From Porphyromonas gulae DSM 15663 (GTDB lineage Bacteria > Bacteroidota > Bacteroidia > Bacteroidales > Porphyromonadaceae): DNA of 34,002 nucleotides. The notes beneath the pieces are model-generated. The model had not been told where the DNA came from. It was given only the letters and a program-made list of their open reading frames with translations, and searched no databases. The DNA lies in the NCBI RefSeq assembly GCF_000378065.1, contig NZ_KB899175.1, forward strand, positions 1 through 34,002, read 5' to 3'. Both the position numbers and the translations under genes were made by a program. Of the stretch, positions 16,210 through 24,784 are shown one piece after another; the first letter of the stretch is position 1; the number at the start of each line of letters is the position of its first letter.

Positions 16210-18189
16210 TTATGCTTCGTGTTTCTTGCCTCTGACGCTATCGACGATGAAATAGAGGATGATCAGCGCATACATGCCGATGGCCAACCATTCGGCACCT
16301 GCCATGGCATGCCATTCTTCGGCAAAAGCATCGAACTCCATGTATTTGAGGATAGCACTTACCACTCCCATCAAAGCTCCTCCGGCGATGAATCCGGAAG
16401 CGATGAGCGTACCGCGCTCCTTGCGGAATTTATTGACAGAGGCATCCTTCGAGCGAGTGCTGACGAACCAGCTGATGAGTCCGCCGATGAGGAGAGGCGT
16501 ATTCAGTTGCAGCGGGATGAACATACCCAGGGCGAAAGGCAGGGCCGGCACGCCTATACTCGTCAGGATCAAAGCCAATATAGCCCCTACGCCGTAGAGA
16601 ATCCAAGGCGTTTCGCCGCCTTCCATCAGCGGCTTGATCACGGCTGCCATGGCGTTGGCTTGCGGAGCCACGAGAGCCTGATCGCCGGTAAAGCCATAAG
16701 TTTTGTTCAGGATCATCATCACACCGGCTACGGTGACCGATGCCACCAGAACGCCGAGGAACTTCCACTTCTCCTGATTCTTCGGCGTGGTGCCGAGCCA
16801 GTAGCCGATCTTCAGGTCGGTGATAAATCCGCCGGCCGTGGACAAGGCCGTACACACCACACCGCCGATAATCATCGCAGCCGTCATGCCCGGCTTGCCG
16901 CTTACGCCCACTCCGACGAGAACCACGGAGGTCAGCAGCAGCGTCATCAGAGTCATGCCCGATACGGGGTTGCTACCCACGATGGCGATGGCATTGGCAG
17001 CCACAGTGGTAAAGAGGAAGGTAATGACGAATACGATCAGCAGGGATACCAGCGTATGCCCCCAGTTGAACAGCACGTTGAACTGGAAGAAAAGCATCGT
17101 CACCACCAAAGCGACGATGACGCCCAGCGTGATGAACTTCATCGAGAGATCGCGCTGCGTGCGCGGCTCTTCGATGGCACTCGTTCGCTTGCCGGTCAAT
17201 TCCCTACCGGCCAACTTGACGGCCTGACCGATAATGCCCGACGAGCGCAGGATCCCGATGATACCCGCCATGGCGATACCTCCGATACCGAGAGGACGTG
17301 CATAGACGGCAAAAATATCCTCCGGACTCATCCGGCCGATAGTCAGCGACACACCGTCGCCCACGGCCTGAGTCATACCAGGGGCGAAGTAGCCGATAAG
17401 GGGCACGATAACGAACCAAACGAGAAACGAGCCGGCACAGATGATCGTGGCATAAGGCAGACCGATGATATAGCCCAGACCGAGGACGGCAGCACCGGTA
17501 TTGACCTTAAAGACCAGCTTGTACTTCTCGGCCAGTACGGCTCCCCAGCCGGCCAGCCGGGTGGAAACGTTCTCCGTCCACCAGCCGAAGGTGCCCACGA
17601 TGAAGTCGTACAGACCGCCCACGAGCCCGCTGGCCACCAGTAGCTTCATCTGCTTGCCCGCGTTCTCTCCCGTGACCAGCACTTCCGTCGTAGCCGTGGC
17701 TTCGGGGAAGGGATACTTGCCGTGCATGTCCTTGACGAAGTATTTGCGGAAAGGGATCAACAGCAGGATGCCGAGACAGCCGCCGATGAACGAGGAGAGG
17801 AAAATCTGCAGGAAACTGGCTTCGAGACCCAGAATGTAGAGAGCAGGAAGCGTAAAGATGGCACCGGCAACGATGACGCCCGAACAGGCTCCGATGGACT
17901 GAATGATCACATTCTGCCCCAGCATATTCCGGCGTCCCGTGATCGTGCCGATACCCACGGCCAGAATAGCGATCGGGATGGCAGCTTCGAATACCTGTCC
18001 CACTTTCAGCCCCAAATAGGCTGCCGCAGCGGAGAAGATAACCGTCATCACCAAACCCAGCAGGACGGAATAGGAGGTAATCTCGCGCGGCGTACTGCCG
18101 GCAGGCATCACCGGCTTGTACTCTTCGCCCGGCTTTAGCTCCCGATATGCATTTTCGGGCAGCTTGCTCGTTGTCTGTTTGTTTTCCAT
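16210..18189 (-). CDS. OPT-family oligopeptide transporter
   Basis: A 659-residue inner-membrane transporter if started at 18189 (MENKQTTSKLPENAYRELKPGEEYKPV); the longer frame adds 56 low-quality residues. There are about 15 or more hydrophobic segments. Typical OPT features include the N-terminal YSVLLGLVMTVIFSAAAAYLGLKVGQ, the FPEATATTEVLVTGE loop, and NPVSGMTLMTLL. OPT proteins import small peptides or metal chelates using the proton gradient. The neighbouring pepT gene favours a peptide substrate. A -7-like box, TATATTTG (minus strand, 18276-18283), lies 87 bp upstream of the start but has a poor -33 element. Confidence 0.94.
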   Translation of the reverse strand: MENKQTTSKLPENAYRELKPGEEYKPVMPAGSTPREITSYSVLLGLVMTVIFSAAAAYLGLKVGQVFEAAIPIAILAVGIGTITGRRNMLGQNVIIQSIGACSGVIVAGAIFTLPALYILGLEASFLQIFLSSFIGGCLGILLLIPFRKYFVKDMHGKYPFPEATATTEVLVTGENAGKQMKLLVASGLVGGLYDFIVGTFGWWTENVSTRLAGWGAVLAEKYKLVFKVNTGAAVLGLGYIIGLPYATIICAGSFLVWFVIVPLIGYFAPGMTQAVGDGVSLTIGRMSPEDIFAVYARPLGIGGIAMAGIIGILRSSGIIGQAVKLAGRELTGKRTSAIEEPRTQRDLSMKFITLGVIVALVVTMLFFQFNVLFNWGHTLVSLLIVFVITFLFTTVAANAIAIVGSNPVSGMTLMTLLLTSVVLVGVGVSGKPGMTAAMIIGGVVCTALSTAGGFITDLKIGYWLGTTPKNQEKWKFLGVLVASVTVAGVMMILNKTYGFTGDQALVAPQANAMAAVIKPLMEGGETPWILYGVGAILALILTSIGVPALPFALGMFIPLQLNTPLLIGGLISWFVSTRSKDASVNKFRKERGTLIASGFIAGGALMGVVSAILKYMEFDAFAEEWHAMAGAEWLAIGMYALIILYFIVDSVRGKKHEA

Positions 18190-18377
18190 ATAATATATGT
18201 GTTTGATTGGATTGCTCTTTGTATCGCCCTCCCGTCGCAACAGGGAGCCGAAGGGTCGTACCGAAACGAAACGCCCAAATATATACAACTTCCGTTGAAA
18301 ATCAGCCCTTTCGATCGGGCACGAAGTCCGATCTTCCTCGACTGCATATCCGTACAATGCGCTTCGGATTCGATCGA

Positions 18378-19394
18378 CTACAGACCGCCGCCTCCGCTGC
18401 CCTGCTCACTGCTGCCTCCTGTCGTATCGTCATCGGGCTGGGACGGGGGGAGGGACGGAAGGTCGAGCAGCTCGATCGCAGTATTCGAAGAAGAGGAAGA
18501 GGACGGTTTTTTCTTCGCTTTGTAGGGAACCAGCGTGATCATATCATCCTTCTTGCCGAGGCAGTACCAGCGGCGTTCGGCCGGATGGAGGATACGCGTG
18601 CCGGCAAAAAATTCATAGTCCTGCTGCCCGGCAGGTAATGGCCAACCGAGATCGGAAGCAAGACTGCGCAATACGGCTCGCTTCGCTTGGATCGACTTCG
18701 TTCCGATGGAAGCACGAAGAGCAAAGAGCGTTTTCATCTTGGCCACTCGCTCATTGTGACGACCCACAAATCCCTCTAACGGCTTATCCGGATGCAGGAC
18801 AAGCAAGGCTCCTATGATTTCAAAAAGTCGGCTGTAGTGCAGCTTTATCCTATGGCGCACTTCCCGGTTGTTGATGACGGGACGTTCGCCCTCCGTATTG
18901 TCTCTCAGGTCGAACAGCTGATCGAATGCCTTATTTGCCTCATCCATCTTATCAATCCAAGCCGTTACCTTTACGGTCTGCACATCGGAAGCATATTTAT
19001 CGCTTCGCAATACCTCCACCAGCTTGTACATCAGCTCGGTTTCGTTCCGATAGCTCTTTCTATTCAGGTTGCGATAGGGTTTGAGCAGAATAATCAGACG
19101 CCTTGCCGCTTCGCGATGGCTTTCTTCAGGCCGATAGGTCTCACCCTGTATGCAGCCCATAAAATTCCGAAATGCTTCGCCACGAACGGCATCGAGAGCA
19201 GCTACTTTGGCTGAGTATTCGCTTGCCTTGTTCATGGCAATACCTTTTTTGAAAACAGCCAATACCTTATCCAGCTCATCCAAAGTAGGAATAATCTCAT
19301 TTTTGCCAAGAGTACGGGCATCTTTGACCTCATCAATCATAAAATTGAGAAGCTCGGCATTATGAAAGGCAGTAATCTGTATGGATTCGATCAT
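18378..19394 (-). CDS. DUF6261-like protein of unknown function
   Basis: A 338-residue protein if started at 19394 (MIESIQITAFHNAELLNFM); nine residues more are possible. It resembles the uncharacterised DUF6261 family common in Bacteroidales: mostly helical, with no signal peptide or membrane helix. Visible segments include RGEAFRNFMGCIQG, RNETELMYKLVEVL and HERVAKMKTLFALRASIG (with RHN before). The C-terminal 45 residues are low-complexity: KKKPSSSSSS, then an acidic Pro stretch and SSEQGSGGGGL. The tail may vary between strains. The gene is preceded by the AT-rich repeat region 19615-19907. Family call moderate, function unknown. Confidence 0.75.
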   Translation of the reverse strand: MIESIQITAFHNAELLNFMIDEVKDARTLGKNEIIPTLDELDKVLAVFKKGIAMNKASEYSAKVAALDAVRGEAFRNFMGCIQGETYRPEESHREAARRLIILLKPYRNLNRKSYRNETELMYKLVEVLRSDKYASDVQTVKVTAWIDKMDEANKAFDQLFDLRDNTEGERPVINNREVRHRIKLHYSRLFEIIGALLVLHPDKPLEGFVGRHNERVAKMKTLFALRASIGTKSIQAKRAVLRSLASDLGWPLPAGQQDYEFFAGTRILHPAERRWYCLGKKDDMITLVPYKAKKKPSSSSSSNTAIELLDLPSLPPSQPDDDTTGGSSEQGSGGGGL

Positions 19395-19992
19395 ATCTGA
19401 AAAAGTTTTTGAGAATAACAATATCGTTTACTCTGATAAAGATAGTATATATTTTTGTTACGGAAAGAAAACCAATACAAAATATACATTTTTCATCCTT
19501 TACTCTATCTGATGGTAATCGTACGGTCATGATAACGGGTGTATAGAGGCATTTTCTTGTCAATCATGTATATTGGAGTAAAGATCAATAGAGGCATCTA
19601 TCGACTTTTGCGTCAAATTTTCTTGTTACTGTTCGGCAACAGTCATTTTATGCACAGGGATTTATTGTTGTGAGTTTATATTTGAGAATTATTCCATCGA
19701 AATTCTTTGTTGCAGGCTTGCAACATATCTATTTTACAGGAAAATTCCTTTATGCAAGATGCAGCAATGAATTTTTTCCAAGAAATCGGTATTTTCAGGT
19801 TGCAATGAAGAATTTATTCTATTAAATTCCTATTTGCAGATCTGATTCTATAAATTTTTCCTTGTAAATTTTACTTTACATGGCTGTGACAAAGAATTTT
19901 TTCGATGAAATCACTCGCCGAAAAGAAAAACAGTATCGAAACTCAGGAAAATCTTCAATATGATCCCCGGTTCCTATACCGAATCAAGAATA
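19395..19992. other. AT-rich gene-free region
   Basis: This 598-bp interval lies between the 5' end of the DUF6261-like gene and the 3' end of the TonB-receptor-like gene. I see no coding sequence. About half of it (19615-19907) is a decayed tandem repeat described separately. A TATCTTTA box sits on the minus strand near 19440, about 45 bp upstream of the DUF6261-like start, with only a weak -33 element. Confidence 0.6.
19615..19907. repeat. Decayed tandem repeat of 41-43 bp, about seven copies
   Basis: Copies can be laid out at 19615, 19658, 19700, 19742, 19783, 19824 and 19866, each 41-43 bp long. Most begin AAATT, have a TTTGCAGG-like middle (ATGCAAG, TTGCAGG, TTGCAGA) and end in an AAGAATTTTTTCC-like part. 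Copies 3, 4 and 6 are most alike. Imperfect copies may extend to either side. The lack of exact repeats and of unique spacers rules out a CRISPR array. Confidence 0.75.
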
Positions 19993-22626
19993 TCAGTAGC
20001 GAAAGAAGACTGTAGCGATCAGTTCACGACCGCGAATGGGGATACCGGTGGAAAAAGCGTTATACTCCGTCAGCTGACGGATAAGATACGTACGACGATC
20101 GAATAGATTGCGCATCGAAACGGTTACTTCCCAAATCTTATTGATACTATAGCGAGCTTCGCAGTCGAAGAATACATCCTCATGCACATGCCCCGGCTCC
20201 AATGTCGTGGCATTATACTCGCCGGCCATGCGCATCGTCAGACGGGGGATCGGCAGGAAGGTCAGATTGGCCGCATGCCGGTAGTGGGGCAACCAACGAT
20301 GGGCGTTGGCTCCCGTCTCCATCCATGAATAATTCGCCGCGAGGTTGTAGGAAGCGGAAAGTCTCCCACCCCACCGCTTGCTCAGCGTAAGCTCGGCGGA
20401 GAGGCTGTTGCCACGTCCGCCGATGAGGTGTCCGGACTGTTTCAGCAGCGATTCCGAACGGCTATACTTCACATTCAGCACCGCATTGGCCTTGACGGGG
20501 AAGAAAAATTTGCTCAGACGCATATCGGCGAAAAAAGCATCAAGATCATGCCAATAGCGTTCGTAACGGATGATATTACGTTCCTCTGAGTAGTCGAAAT
20601 GCGGCAATTCGTTGGAGCGGCTGCGCGAATACCCCGCTTTCAGATGCAAGTAGAAGAGGTGTAGCACATCGCCATAATCGACCGAAAAGTTTGCCCCCGA
20701 ATATCGCCTCTCGCTCATGAAGCCCGAAGGAAGCAGATAGGTGCGGTAGTCCCTGCGCGTATAGCCGGAGCGAAATCCCTCCAGACCGCCATACGAATGA
20801 CCGTGGCGGACGGAAGCGTTCAGTTTCCATGCCGCCCCCAACTCCCAATGCAGGGAGAGAGCCGGCGAAAAGGTGGCGCGACTCGCCTGTCGCCGTCCCT
20901 CCTCGGACTCATCGTTCAAGGTGAAGAGATGCCACGCGACAGGCAGGTCCAGACGGTGATAGGTGCGGCCGAAACGATAGGAAAACGAAGGTGTCTCGCT
21001 CAGCTCCCAATGGCCGGCACGGTAGCCGTAAGTGCCGCCGAAGCCCTCCACTTCGGGCTGTGAGAGCGAGGAGCGGTAATCGACCTGTCCCCCTCGGTAG
21101 CCCATCGTCGTGGTCGAATGCAGTGCCACGCGGCCGAAATGGAAATCGGATTCGAGGCCGTTGCGCGTGACCCAATCGCGCATCCGCACGTCGGGATCCA
21201 TTTGCAAAGTCCCCGTTGCCGGCTCGCTCAGCAGCATATTTTCATCCCGAGCCATATACTTGCCGAAGGAAAAGAGACGATAGCTGCGCCGGTCGTCTTT
21301 CAGCACCGCCGTCAGATTGTTTTGCATGATGCGGGGGAGCGACTTGCCCGTCTGCAAGTAGTCGGCCGTATTCGTAGCCAGCCGCACCTCCTCCCGATCA
21401 GAACCGAGGGTGAGCTTCAGATCGTCTTTCAGATAGAATCGGGAAGCATTGTTCTCGAACGAGAAGTCGGCTTGCGCACTGCGAGCCTTGTTCTTCGTAT
21501 AGCGATCCTCCCGAACGGATACCTCCTGCGGCGTACTCAGATTATAGGTCTGCTCCTGCAGGATCGTCTGCTCCCGTCTGTCGGTCAGCAGCGAGGCATT
21601 GGCCGTAAGGGTCATATCCGCCCCCAAAGGGATCGCCGTACTGAAGCTCCCCGTCCCCGACCGATTCATCAGATAGCGACTTTGGCTCATGGGCAGAGAG
21701 CGAAAGCCGGCATGGGTCAGCACCTCTTCGCGATCGGATGCGTTGTACATGATGCCGTCTATATCCAAGAGCCGGATGGCCTCTTCGTTCACGGAGTGGC
21801 CCGTATTGTTGCCCTTGACCGTGAGCAGGGCTTGCACCTTCCGGCTTATCTGCATCCCGAAGAGGCGACCTGTCCACAGCTCGGAGAAGCCCCCTCCGGC
21901 CGTTACCTCTCCGAAGGGACGCATCTTGAAGCGTTCTTTGAGTTTGATGTTGAGTGCAGCCCTTTTCTCCGGCAACGTCTCCCGTAGCGTCTTGATATGC
22001 TGATGCCCCTCCAATACCTCCACGGTTTTCACCGCCTCTTGAGGCATGTTTTGGGATGCCAGATTGTAGCGACCTTGCAGCATGTCCACGCCTTCGATAT
22101 ACATGTGCGTGATAGGCTCGCCCTGATATTTGATGAGACCGTTGGCCGAGACCTCTATACCCGGCAACTTGCGCAGCAGATCGGCCAGATAGCGATCGTC
22201 CGGCCCCACGAAAGCCGCTGCCGAATAGGCAATCGTATCTCCCAGCTTGCGTACCGGCTCGGCACGCACCACCACCTCCTTCAGCTTGACGTCGGCCGGC
22301 ACCAAAGCAAAAAGCAGGGAAGAGACAGCCGCATCGATGGCTTTGCTCATCTTCCTGTACCCCATATGCCTTACGCTCAGGAGTTTTCCACCGGCTTTTT
22401 TCTCCAGAGAGAACGAGCCGTCGGCTTTCGAAAGGACGAAGGCAAGCGGCTTGCCGGAGGCATCCAAGAGCTGGCACACAGCTCCGGCAAGAGGCTCGCG
22501 ACTCTCGGCATCTATCACACGACCGGCAAGCATTTGCCCGGCCGCCCCCTGAGCAGCGACAGGCAACAAACCCGCCAAGCACAGCCACAAACCCACCAAA
22601 ATCGAAGAGACGGCCCTATTCATCAT
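19993..22626 (-). CDS. TonB-dependent receptor-like outer-membrane protein
   Basis: An 877-residue outer-membrane protein. A signal peptide ends near residue 26 (GLLPVAAQ). Residues about 30-105 form a carboxypeptidase-regulatory-like (CarboxypepD_reg) domain (GRVIDAESREPLAGAVCQLL, DGSFSLE). A plug-like domain follows (about 125-235: LADLLRKLPGIEVSANGLIKYQGEPITHMYIEGVD, here a long conserved stretch). The remainder is a beta-barrel ending in aromatic VFFRY. This is the layout of TonB-dependent receptors with an N-terminal extension. I see no clear TonB box. It starts 3 bp after the stop of the first GLPGLI gene, so the two are co-transcribed. The substrate is unknown, and the GLPGLI and small secreted-protein neighbours suggest a dedicated uptake or export role. 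Confidence 0.88.
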   Translation of the reverse strand: MMNRAVSSILVGLWLCLAGLLPVAAQGAAGQMLAGRVIDAESREPLAGAVCQLLDASGKPLAFVLSKADGSFSLEKKAGGKLLSVRHMGYRKMSKAIDAAVSSLLFALVPADVKLKEVVVRAEPVRKLGDTIAYSAAAFVGPDDRYLADLLRKLPGIEVSANGLIKYQGEPITHMYIEGVDMLQGRYNLASQNMPQEAVKTVEVLEGHQHIKTLRETLPEKRAALNIKLKERFKMRPFGEVTAGGGFSELWTGRLFGMQISRKVQALLTVKGNNTGHSVNEEAIRLLDIDGIMYNASDREEVLTHAGFRSLPMSQSRYLMNRSGTGSFSTAIPLGADMTLTANASLLTDRREQTILQEQTYNLSTPQEVSVREDRYTKNKARSAQADFSFENNASRFYLKDDLKLTLGSDREEVRLATNTADYLQTGKSLPRIMQNNLTAVLKDDRRSYRLFSFGKYMARDENMLLSEPATGTLQMDPDVRMRDWVTRNGLESDFHFGRVALHSTTTMGYRGGQVDYRSSLSQPEVEGFGGTYGYRAGHWELSETPSFSYRFGRTYHRLDLPVAWHLFTLNDESEEGRRQASRATFSPALSLHWELGAAWKLNASVRHGHSYGGLEGFRSGYTRRDYRTYLLPSGFMSERRYSGANFSVDYGDVLHLFYLHLKAGYSRSRSNELPHFDYSEERNIIRYERYWHDLDAFFADMRLSKFFFPVKANAVLNVKYSRSESLLKQSGHLIGGRGNSLSAELTLSKRWGGRLSASYNLAANYSWMETGANAHRWLPHYRHAANLTFLPIPRLTMRMAGEYNATTLEPGHVHEDVFFDCEARYSINKIWEVTVSMRNLFDRRTYLIRQLTEYNAFSTGIPIRGRELIATVFFRY

Positions 22627-22629
22627 TCT

Positions 22630-23499
22630 CTACTCCTTCTCCAAGGGATTGTACGGCAACGGTCTCACAAATGAGAAGTCTGCCGGCATGGGCGAAGAGA
22701 CATTGAACGAAGAGTTTGTCAGTGCTTCCGCATAGTTTTCGTGTGCAGCACGAATAGTCTTTCGAGCATTTTGTCTTGACATCACCGTCGTATGGACTTG
22801 CTTCTTTAGGAAAAGAAAGGACGGAAAAGTTATCTCTTGCTGCCCGTTTATTTCAAAGATGTATTCCCCGTCATCCGAACGAATGTCAAGAATCAAGCCC
22901 GGCAATCCTCGAAAAATGTACGGCCCGTCCGAAAGGGCAATATCCTCGGCATACCAAGCCGTATAATCCCGTCCGCTGTGGTGGCAGGTGGCCTTTCGAC
23001 AGGCATATCCCATGATCTCTTTGGTCTCATCCCCTATATTCCATCGGAATAATGGCGATGGACAACTGTATTCGAACGTTCCGACCAAAGGGACTTCCTC
23101 TTGATGATAATCCTCTCCGACGGGATATCCCTTGAGAACAGGTCTTCTCCACTCCACCTTCTGCATATACCCGTAGCATTTGGAGAAAACCTCCATCGAG
23201 GAGCCATTCCTACGAGCGATGGCATCATTTATGGAGTCCGAAGCAAATCCATAGAAGTCTTTGAAACAGCTTCCTTTTTCTCCGACTTCCAACACACACT
23301 GTGCTTCAGTCTTTTTATCCCGTTTTAAAGTGTCCGCCAAAAAAGTTACTTTATAGAAAAATCGTCTCTTAGCAATATCTACAATCTTTTTGGGCACAGT
23401 ATCTACCGGCATAGCCTCTGCTCCTGAGACTTGTGGCATCTGCGCGAAAGCAAAACTCGACAGAAGCAATAAGAATATGATAAATGAAATTTTTTTCAT
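22630..23499 (-). CDS. GLPGLI-family exported protein 1
   Basis: A 289-residue protein of the GLPGLI family, first defined as a paralogous set in P. gingivalis; its function is unknown. The signal peptide is residues 1-19 (FLLLLSSFAFAQ end). The namesake motif RGLPGLI is at residues 197-203, preceded by GYACRKATCHHSGRDYTAWYAE (with a Cys pair at 167 and 172). The C-terminus ends PLPYNPLEKE. It shares the layout, the central block and the C-terminal PYNPLEKE with the second GLPGLI protein (23912-24784). It sits directly upstream of the TonB-receptor-like gene with 3 bp between them, and downstream of the small secreted-protein gene with a terminator in the gap. Confidence 0.93.
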   Translation of the reverse strand: MKKISFIIFLLLLSSFAFAQMPQVSGAEAMPVDTVPKKIVDIAKRRFFYKVTFLADTLKRDKKTEAQCVLEVGEKGSCFKDFYGFASDSINDAIARRNGSSMEVFSKCYGYMQKVEWRRPVLKGYPVGEDYHQEEVPLVGTFEYSCPSPLFRWNIGDETKEIMGYACRKATCHHSGRDYTAWYAEDIALSDGPYIFRGLPGLILDIRSDDGEYIFEINGQQEITFPSFLFLKKQVHTTVMSRQNARKTIRAAHENYAEALTNSSFNVSSPMPADFSFVRPLPYNPLEKE

Positions 23500-23504
23500 A
23501 AAAG

Positions 23505-23542
23505 CAAAAAAAGCACCTATTTCTAGTTTTCCAGAAATAGGT
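23505..23542 (-). terminator. Terminator or attenuator after the small secreted-protein gene
   Basis: ACCTATTTCT (23515-23524) pairs perfectly with AGAAATAGGT (23533-23542) over 10 bp with an 8-nt loop. On the minus strand it is followed by GCTTTTTTTGC. It sits between the small-protein gene (stop at 23569) and the GLPGLI gene (start 23499), so partial readthrough would give less GLPGLI/receptor message than small-protein message. Confidence 0.85.
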
Positions 23543-23568
23543 ACTATGAAAGTTGATGATTAGATGAA

Positions 23569-23850
23569 TTATTTGGGATCAAGTTCTGCCAAGTCACATA
23601 GGCTTTGATAGTAAAGAGCCATATTTCCCAAAGTTTCAGGAGAATAAATAGTTGGAACCAAATAAACACGACAAGTCGTTATTATCCATACATACCCAGG
23701 AGGGGGAGGAGGAAGAATACCTCTCTCAGAGGAGTCTAACTTTCCAACGCCTTCTAAATTAGCGACTTCACTCTGTTTTTCTTCAGCAGCATCAACAGCA
23801 GTCAATCCCATTGATAGGGCGATTAACATTGTCAAAAATACTTTTTTCAT
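23569..23850 (-). CDS. Small secreted protein of unknown function
   Basis: A 93-residue protein starting at 23850 (MKKVFLTMLIALSMGLTAVDAAEE), with a clear signal peptide cleaved near residue 22. The long frame upstream of this start is not needed. The mature part of about 71 residues has an acidic N-terminal half, a PPPPPGYVWI proline run, and only two cysteines, in TTCRVY and SLCDLAEL, which could form one disulfide. I do not recognise the family. It has its own promoter (23877-23907) and its own terminator (23505-23542), and lies between two GLPGLI genes and upstream of a TonB-receptor-like gene. It might be a secreted ligand, a substrate of the neighbours, or a structural peptide; function is not known. 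Confidence 0.8.
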   Translation of the reverse strand: MKKVFLTMLIALSMGLTAVDAAEEKQSEVANLEGVGKLDSSERGILPPPPPGYVWIITTCRVYLVPTIYSPETLGNMALYYQSLCDLAELDPK

Positions 23851-23876
23851 TGTGATTGTTTTTTTAAATATCGACA

Positions 23877-23907
23877 CAAAGGTATATATTTTTGTTGTTT
23901 TATTAAA
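23877..23907 (-). promoter_or_regulatory. Bacteroidetes-type promoter of the small secreted-protein gene
   Basis: On the minus strand TTTA (23904-23907), a 19-bp spacer and TACCTTTG (23877-23884) match TTTG-N19-TAnnTTTG with one mismatch. The spacer is A/T-rich, as expected for a strong promoter. The start codon lies 27 bp downstream of the -7 box, giving a short leader. It overlaps the gap just after the second GLPGLI gene stop. Confidence 0.8.
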
Positions 23908-23911
23908 CACT

Positions 23912-24784
23912 TCATTCTTTCTCCAAGGGATTGTACGGCAAATTTCTGATGCGTTGAGCATCTTCCGGATTCTTAAACCTGATTCTTCCCTGATTGATAA
24001 TGGTCTCGGTATAATTCTCCGAAATGTTTCGAACGATCTTGCGCACTTCTTCGCGCGAACGCCTTTGCACTTTTTTATTGTACAGATATATAGGTGAGGA
24101 GAAAGTAATCTCCTGCATACCATTCAACTCGAATGCATATTCCCCATCCTCCGAAGCGATGGCTACAATCAGGCCCGGCAATCCTCGAAAAATGTACGGC
24201 CCATCCGAGAGGGCAATATCCTCGGCATACCAAGCCGTATAATCCCGTCCGCTGTGGTGGCAGGTGGCCTTTCGACAGGTATATCCCATGATCTCTTCGG
24301 TCTCTTCACCGATCTGCCAATCGAAAGATGGCGACGGACATTGATACTCATACCGACCTGTCAATGGCACCTCTTGTTGATGGCGGTCCGCTCCTTCAGG
24401 ATACCCTTTCAGCAGGACTATTCTCCACTTTACCTTTTTCATCAAGCCGGCACCCTCTGTGAATAGCTCCATCATCGAACCTTTTCGTCGGGTAACGGCA
24501 TCGCACAAAGAATCCCAGGCCAACTGATACAAATCCATGAAGCTACTACCGCGCCGCCCGATCTCCAACACACACTGCGCCTCGGTTTTCTTTTCTCGGT
24601 TCAGGGTATCTTCAACAAAAACCATCTTATAAAAGAACCGCCGTTGAGCATAATCCTCTATTTTCTTAGACACAGTATCCATACGCACTCCTCTCATATC
24701 ACTGATTCGTGGCATTCCCACTTGCGCCATACCGAAAGAGGATAAAACACAAAAGAGGATTACCGGCGATAATATCTTTTTCAT
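23912..24784 (-). CDS. GLPGLI-family exported protein 2
   Basis: A 290-residue GLPGLI-family paralogue, started at 24784 (MKKILSPVILFCVLSSFGMAQ, a good signal peptide); the longer frame runs into the divergent promoter region. It carries the same central block, GYTCRKATCHHSGRDYTAWYAE to RGLPGLIVAIASEDGEYAFE, and the same C-terminus NLPYNPLEKE as GLPGLI protein 1. The flanking parts are much more diverged. Its stop is only about 5 bp before the small secreted-protein promoter. A box TAACTTTG lies at 24814-24821 (minus strand), about 30 bp upstream of the start, but without a fitting -33 element. Confidence 0.92.
   Translation of the reverse strand: MKKILSPVILFCVLSSFGMAQVGMPRISDMRGVRMDTVSKKIEDYAQRRFFYKMVFVEDTLNREKKTEAQCVLEIGRRGSSFMDLYQLAWDSLCDAVTRRKGSMMELFTEGAGLMKKVKWRIVLLKGYPEGADRHQQEVPLTGRYEYQCPSPSFDWQIGEETEEIMGYTCRKATCHHSGRDYTAWYAEDIALSDGPYIFRGLPGLIVAIASEDGEYAFELNGMQEITFSSPIYLYNKKVQRRSREEVRKIVRNISENYTETIINQGRIRFKNPEDAQRIRNLPYNPLEKE

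Noticed and set aside
15000-16235. 411-codon open frame on the plus strand
   Set aside because: It is antisense to pepT, in which all catalytic residues are intact, and has no domain of its own.
16108-17643. Long open frame (511 codons) on the plus strand
   Set aside because: It is antisense to the well-supported OPT transporter gene and overlaps the pepT start. It is rich in His, Asp and Gln and shows no domain, as expected of a shadow of a GC-rich membrane-protein gene.
19615-19907. Possible CRISPR array in the 41-43 bp repeats
   Set aside because: The units are diverged along their whole length, with no alternation of constant repeats and unique spacers.
21542-22588. 348-codon open frame on the minus strand
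   Set aside because: It is out of frame within the TonB-receptor-like gene, and its Arg-, Gly- and Cys-rich composition is typical of a shifted frame.
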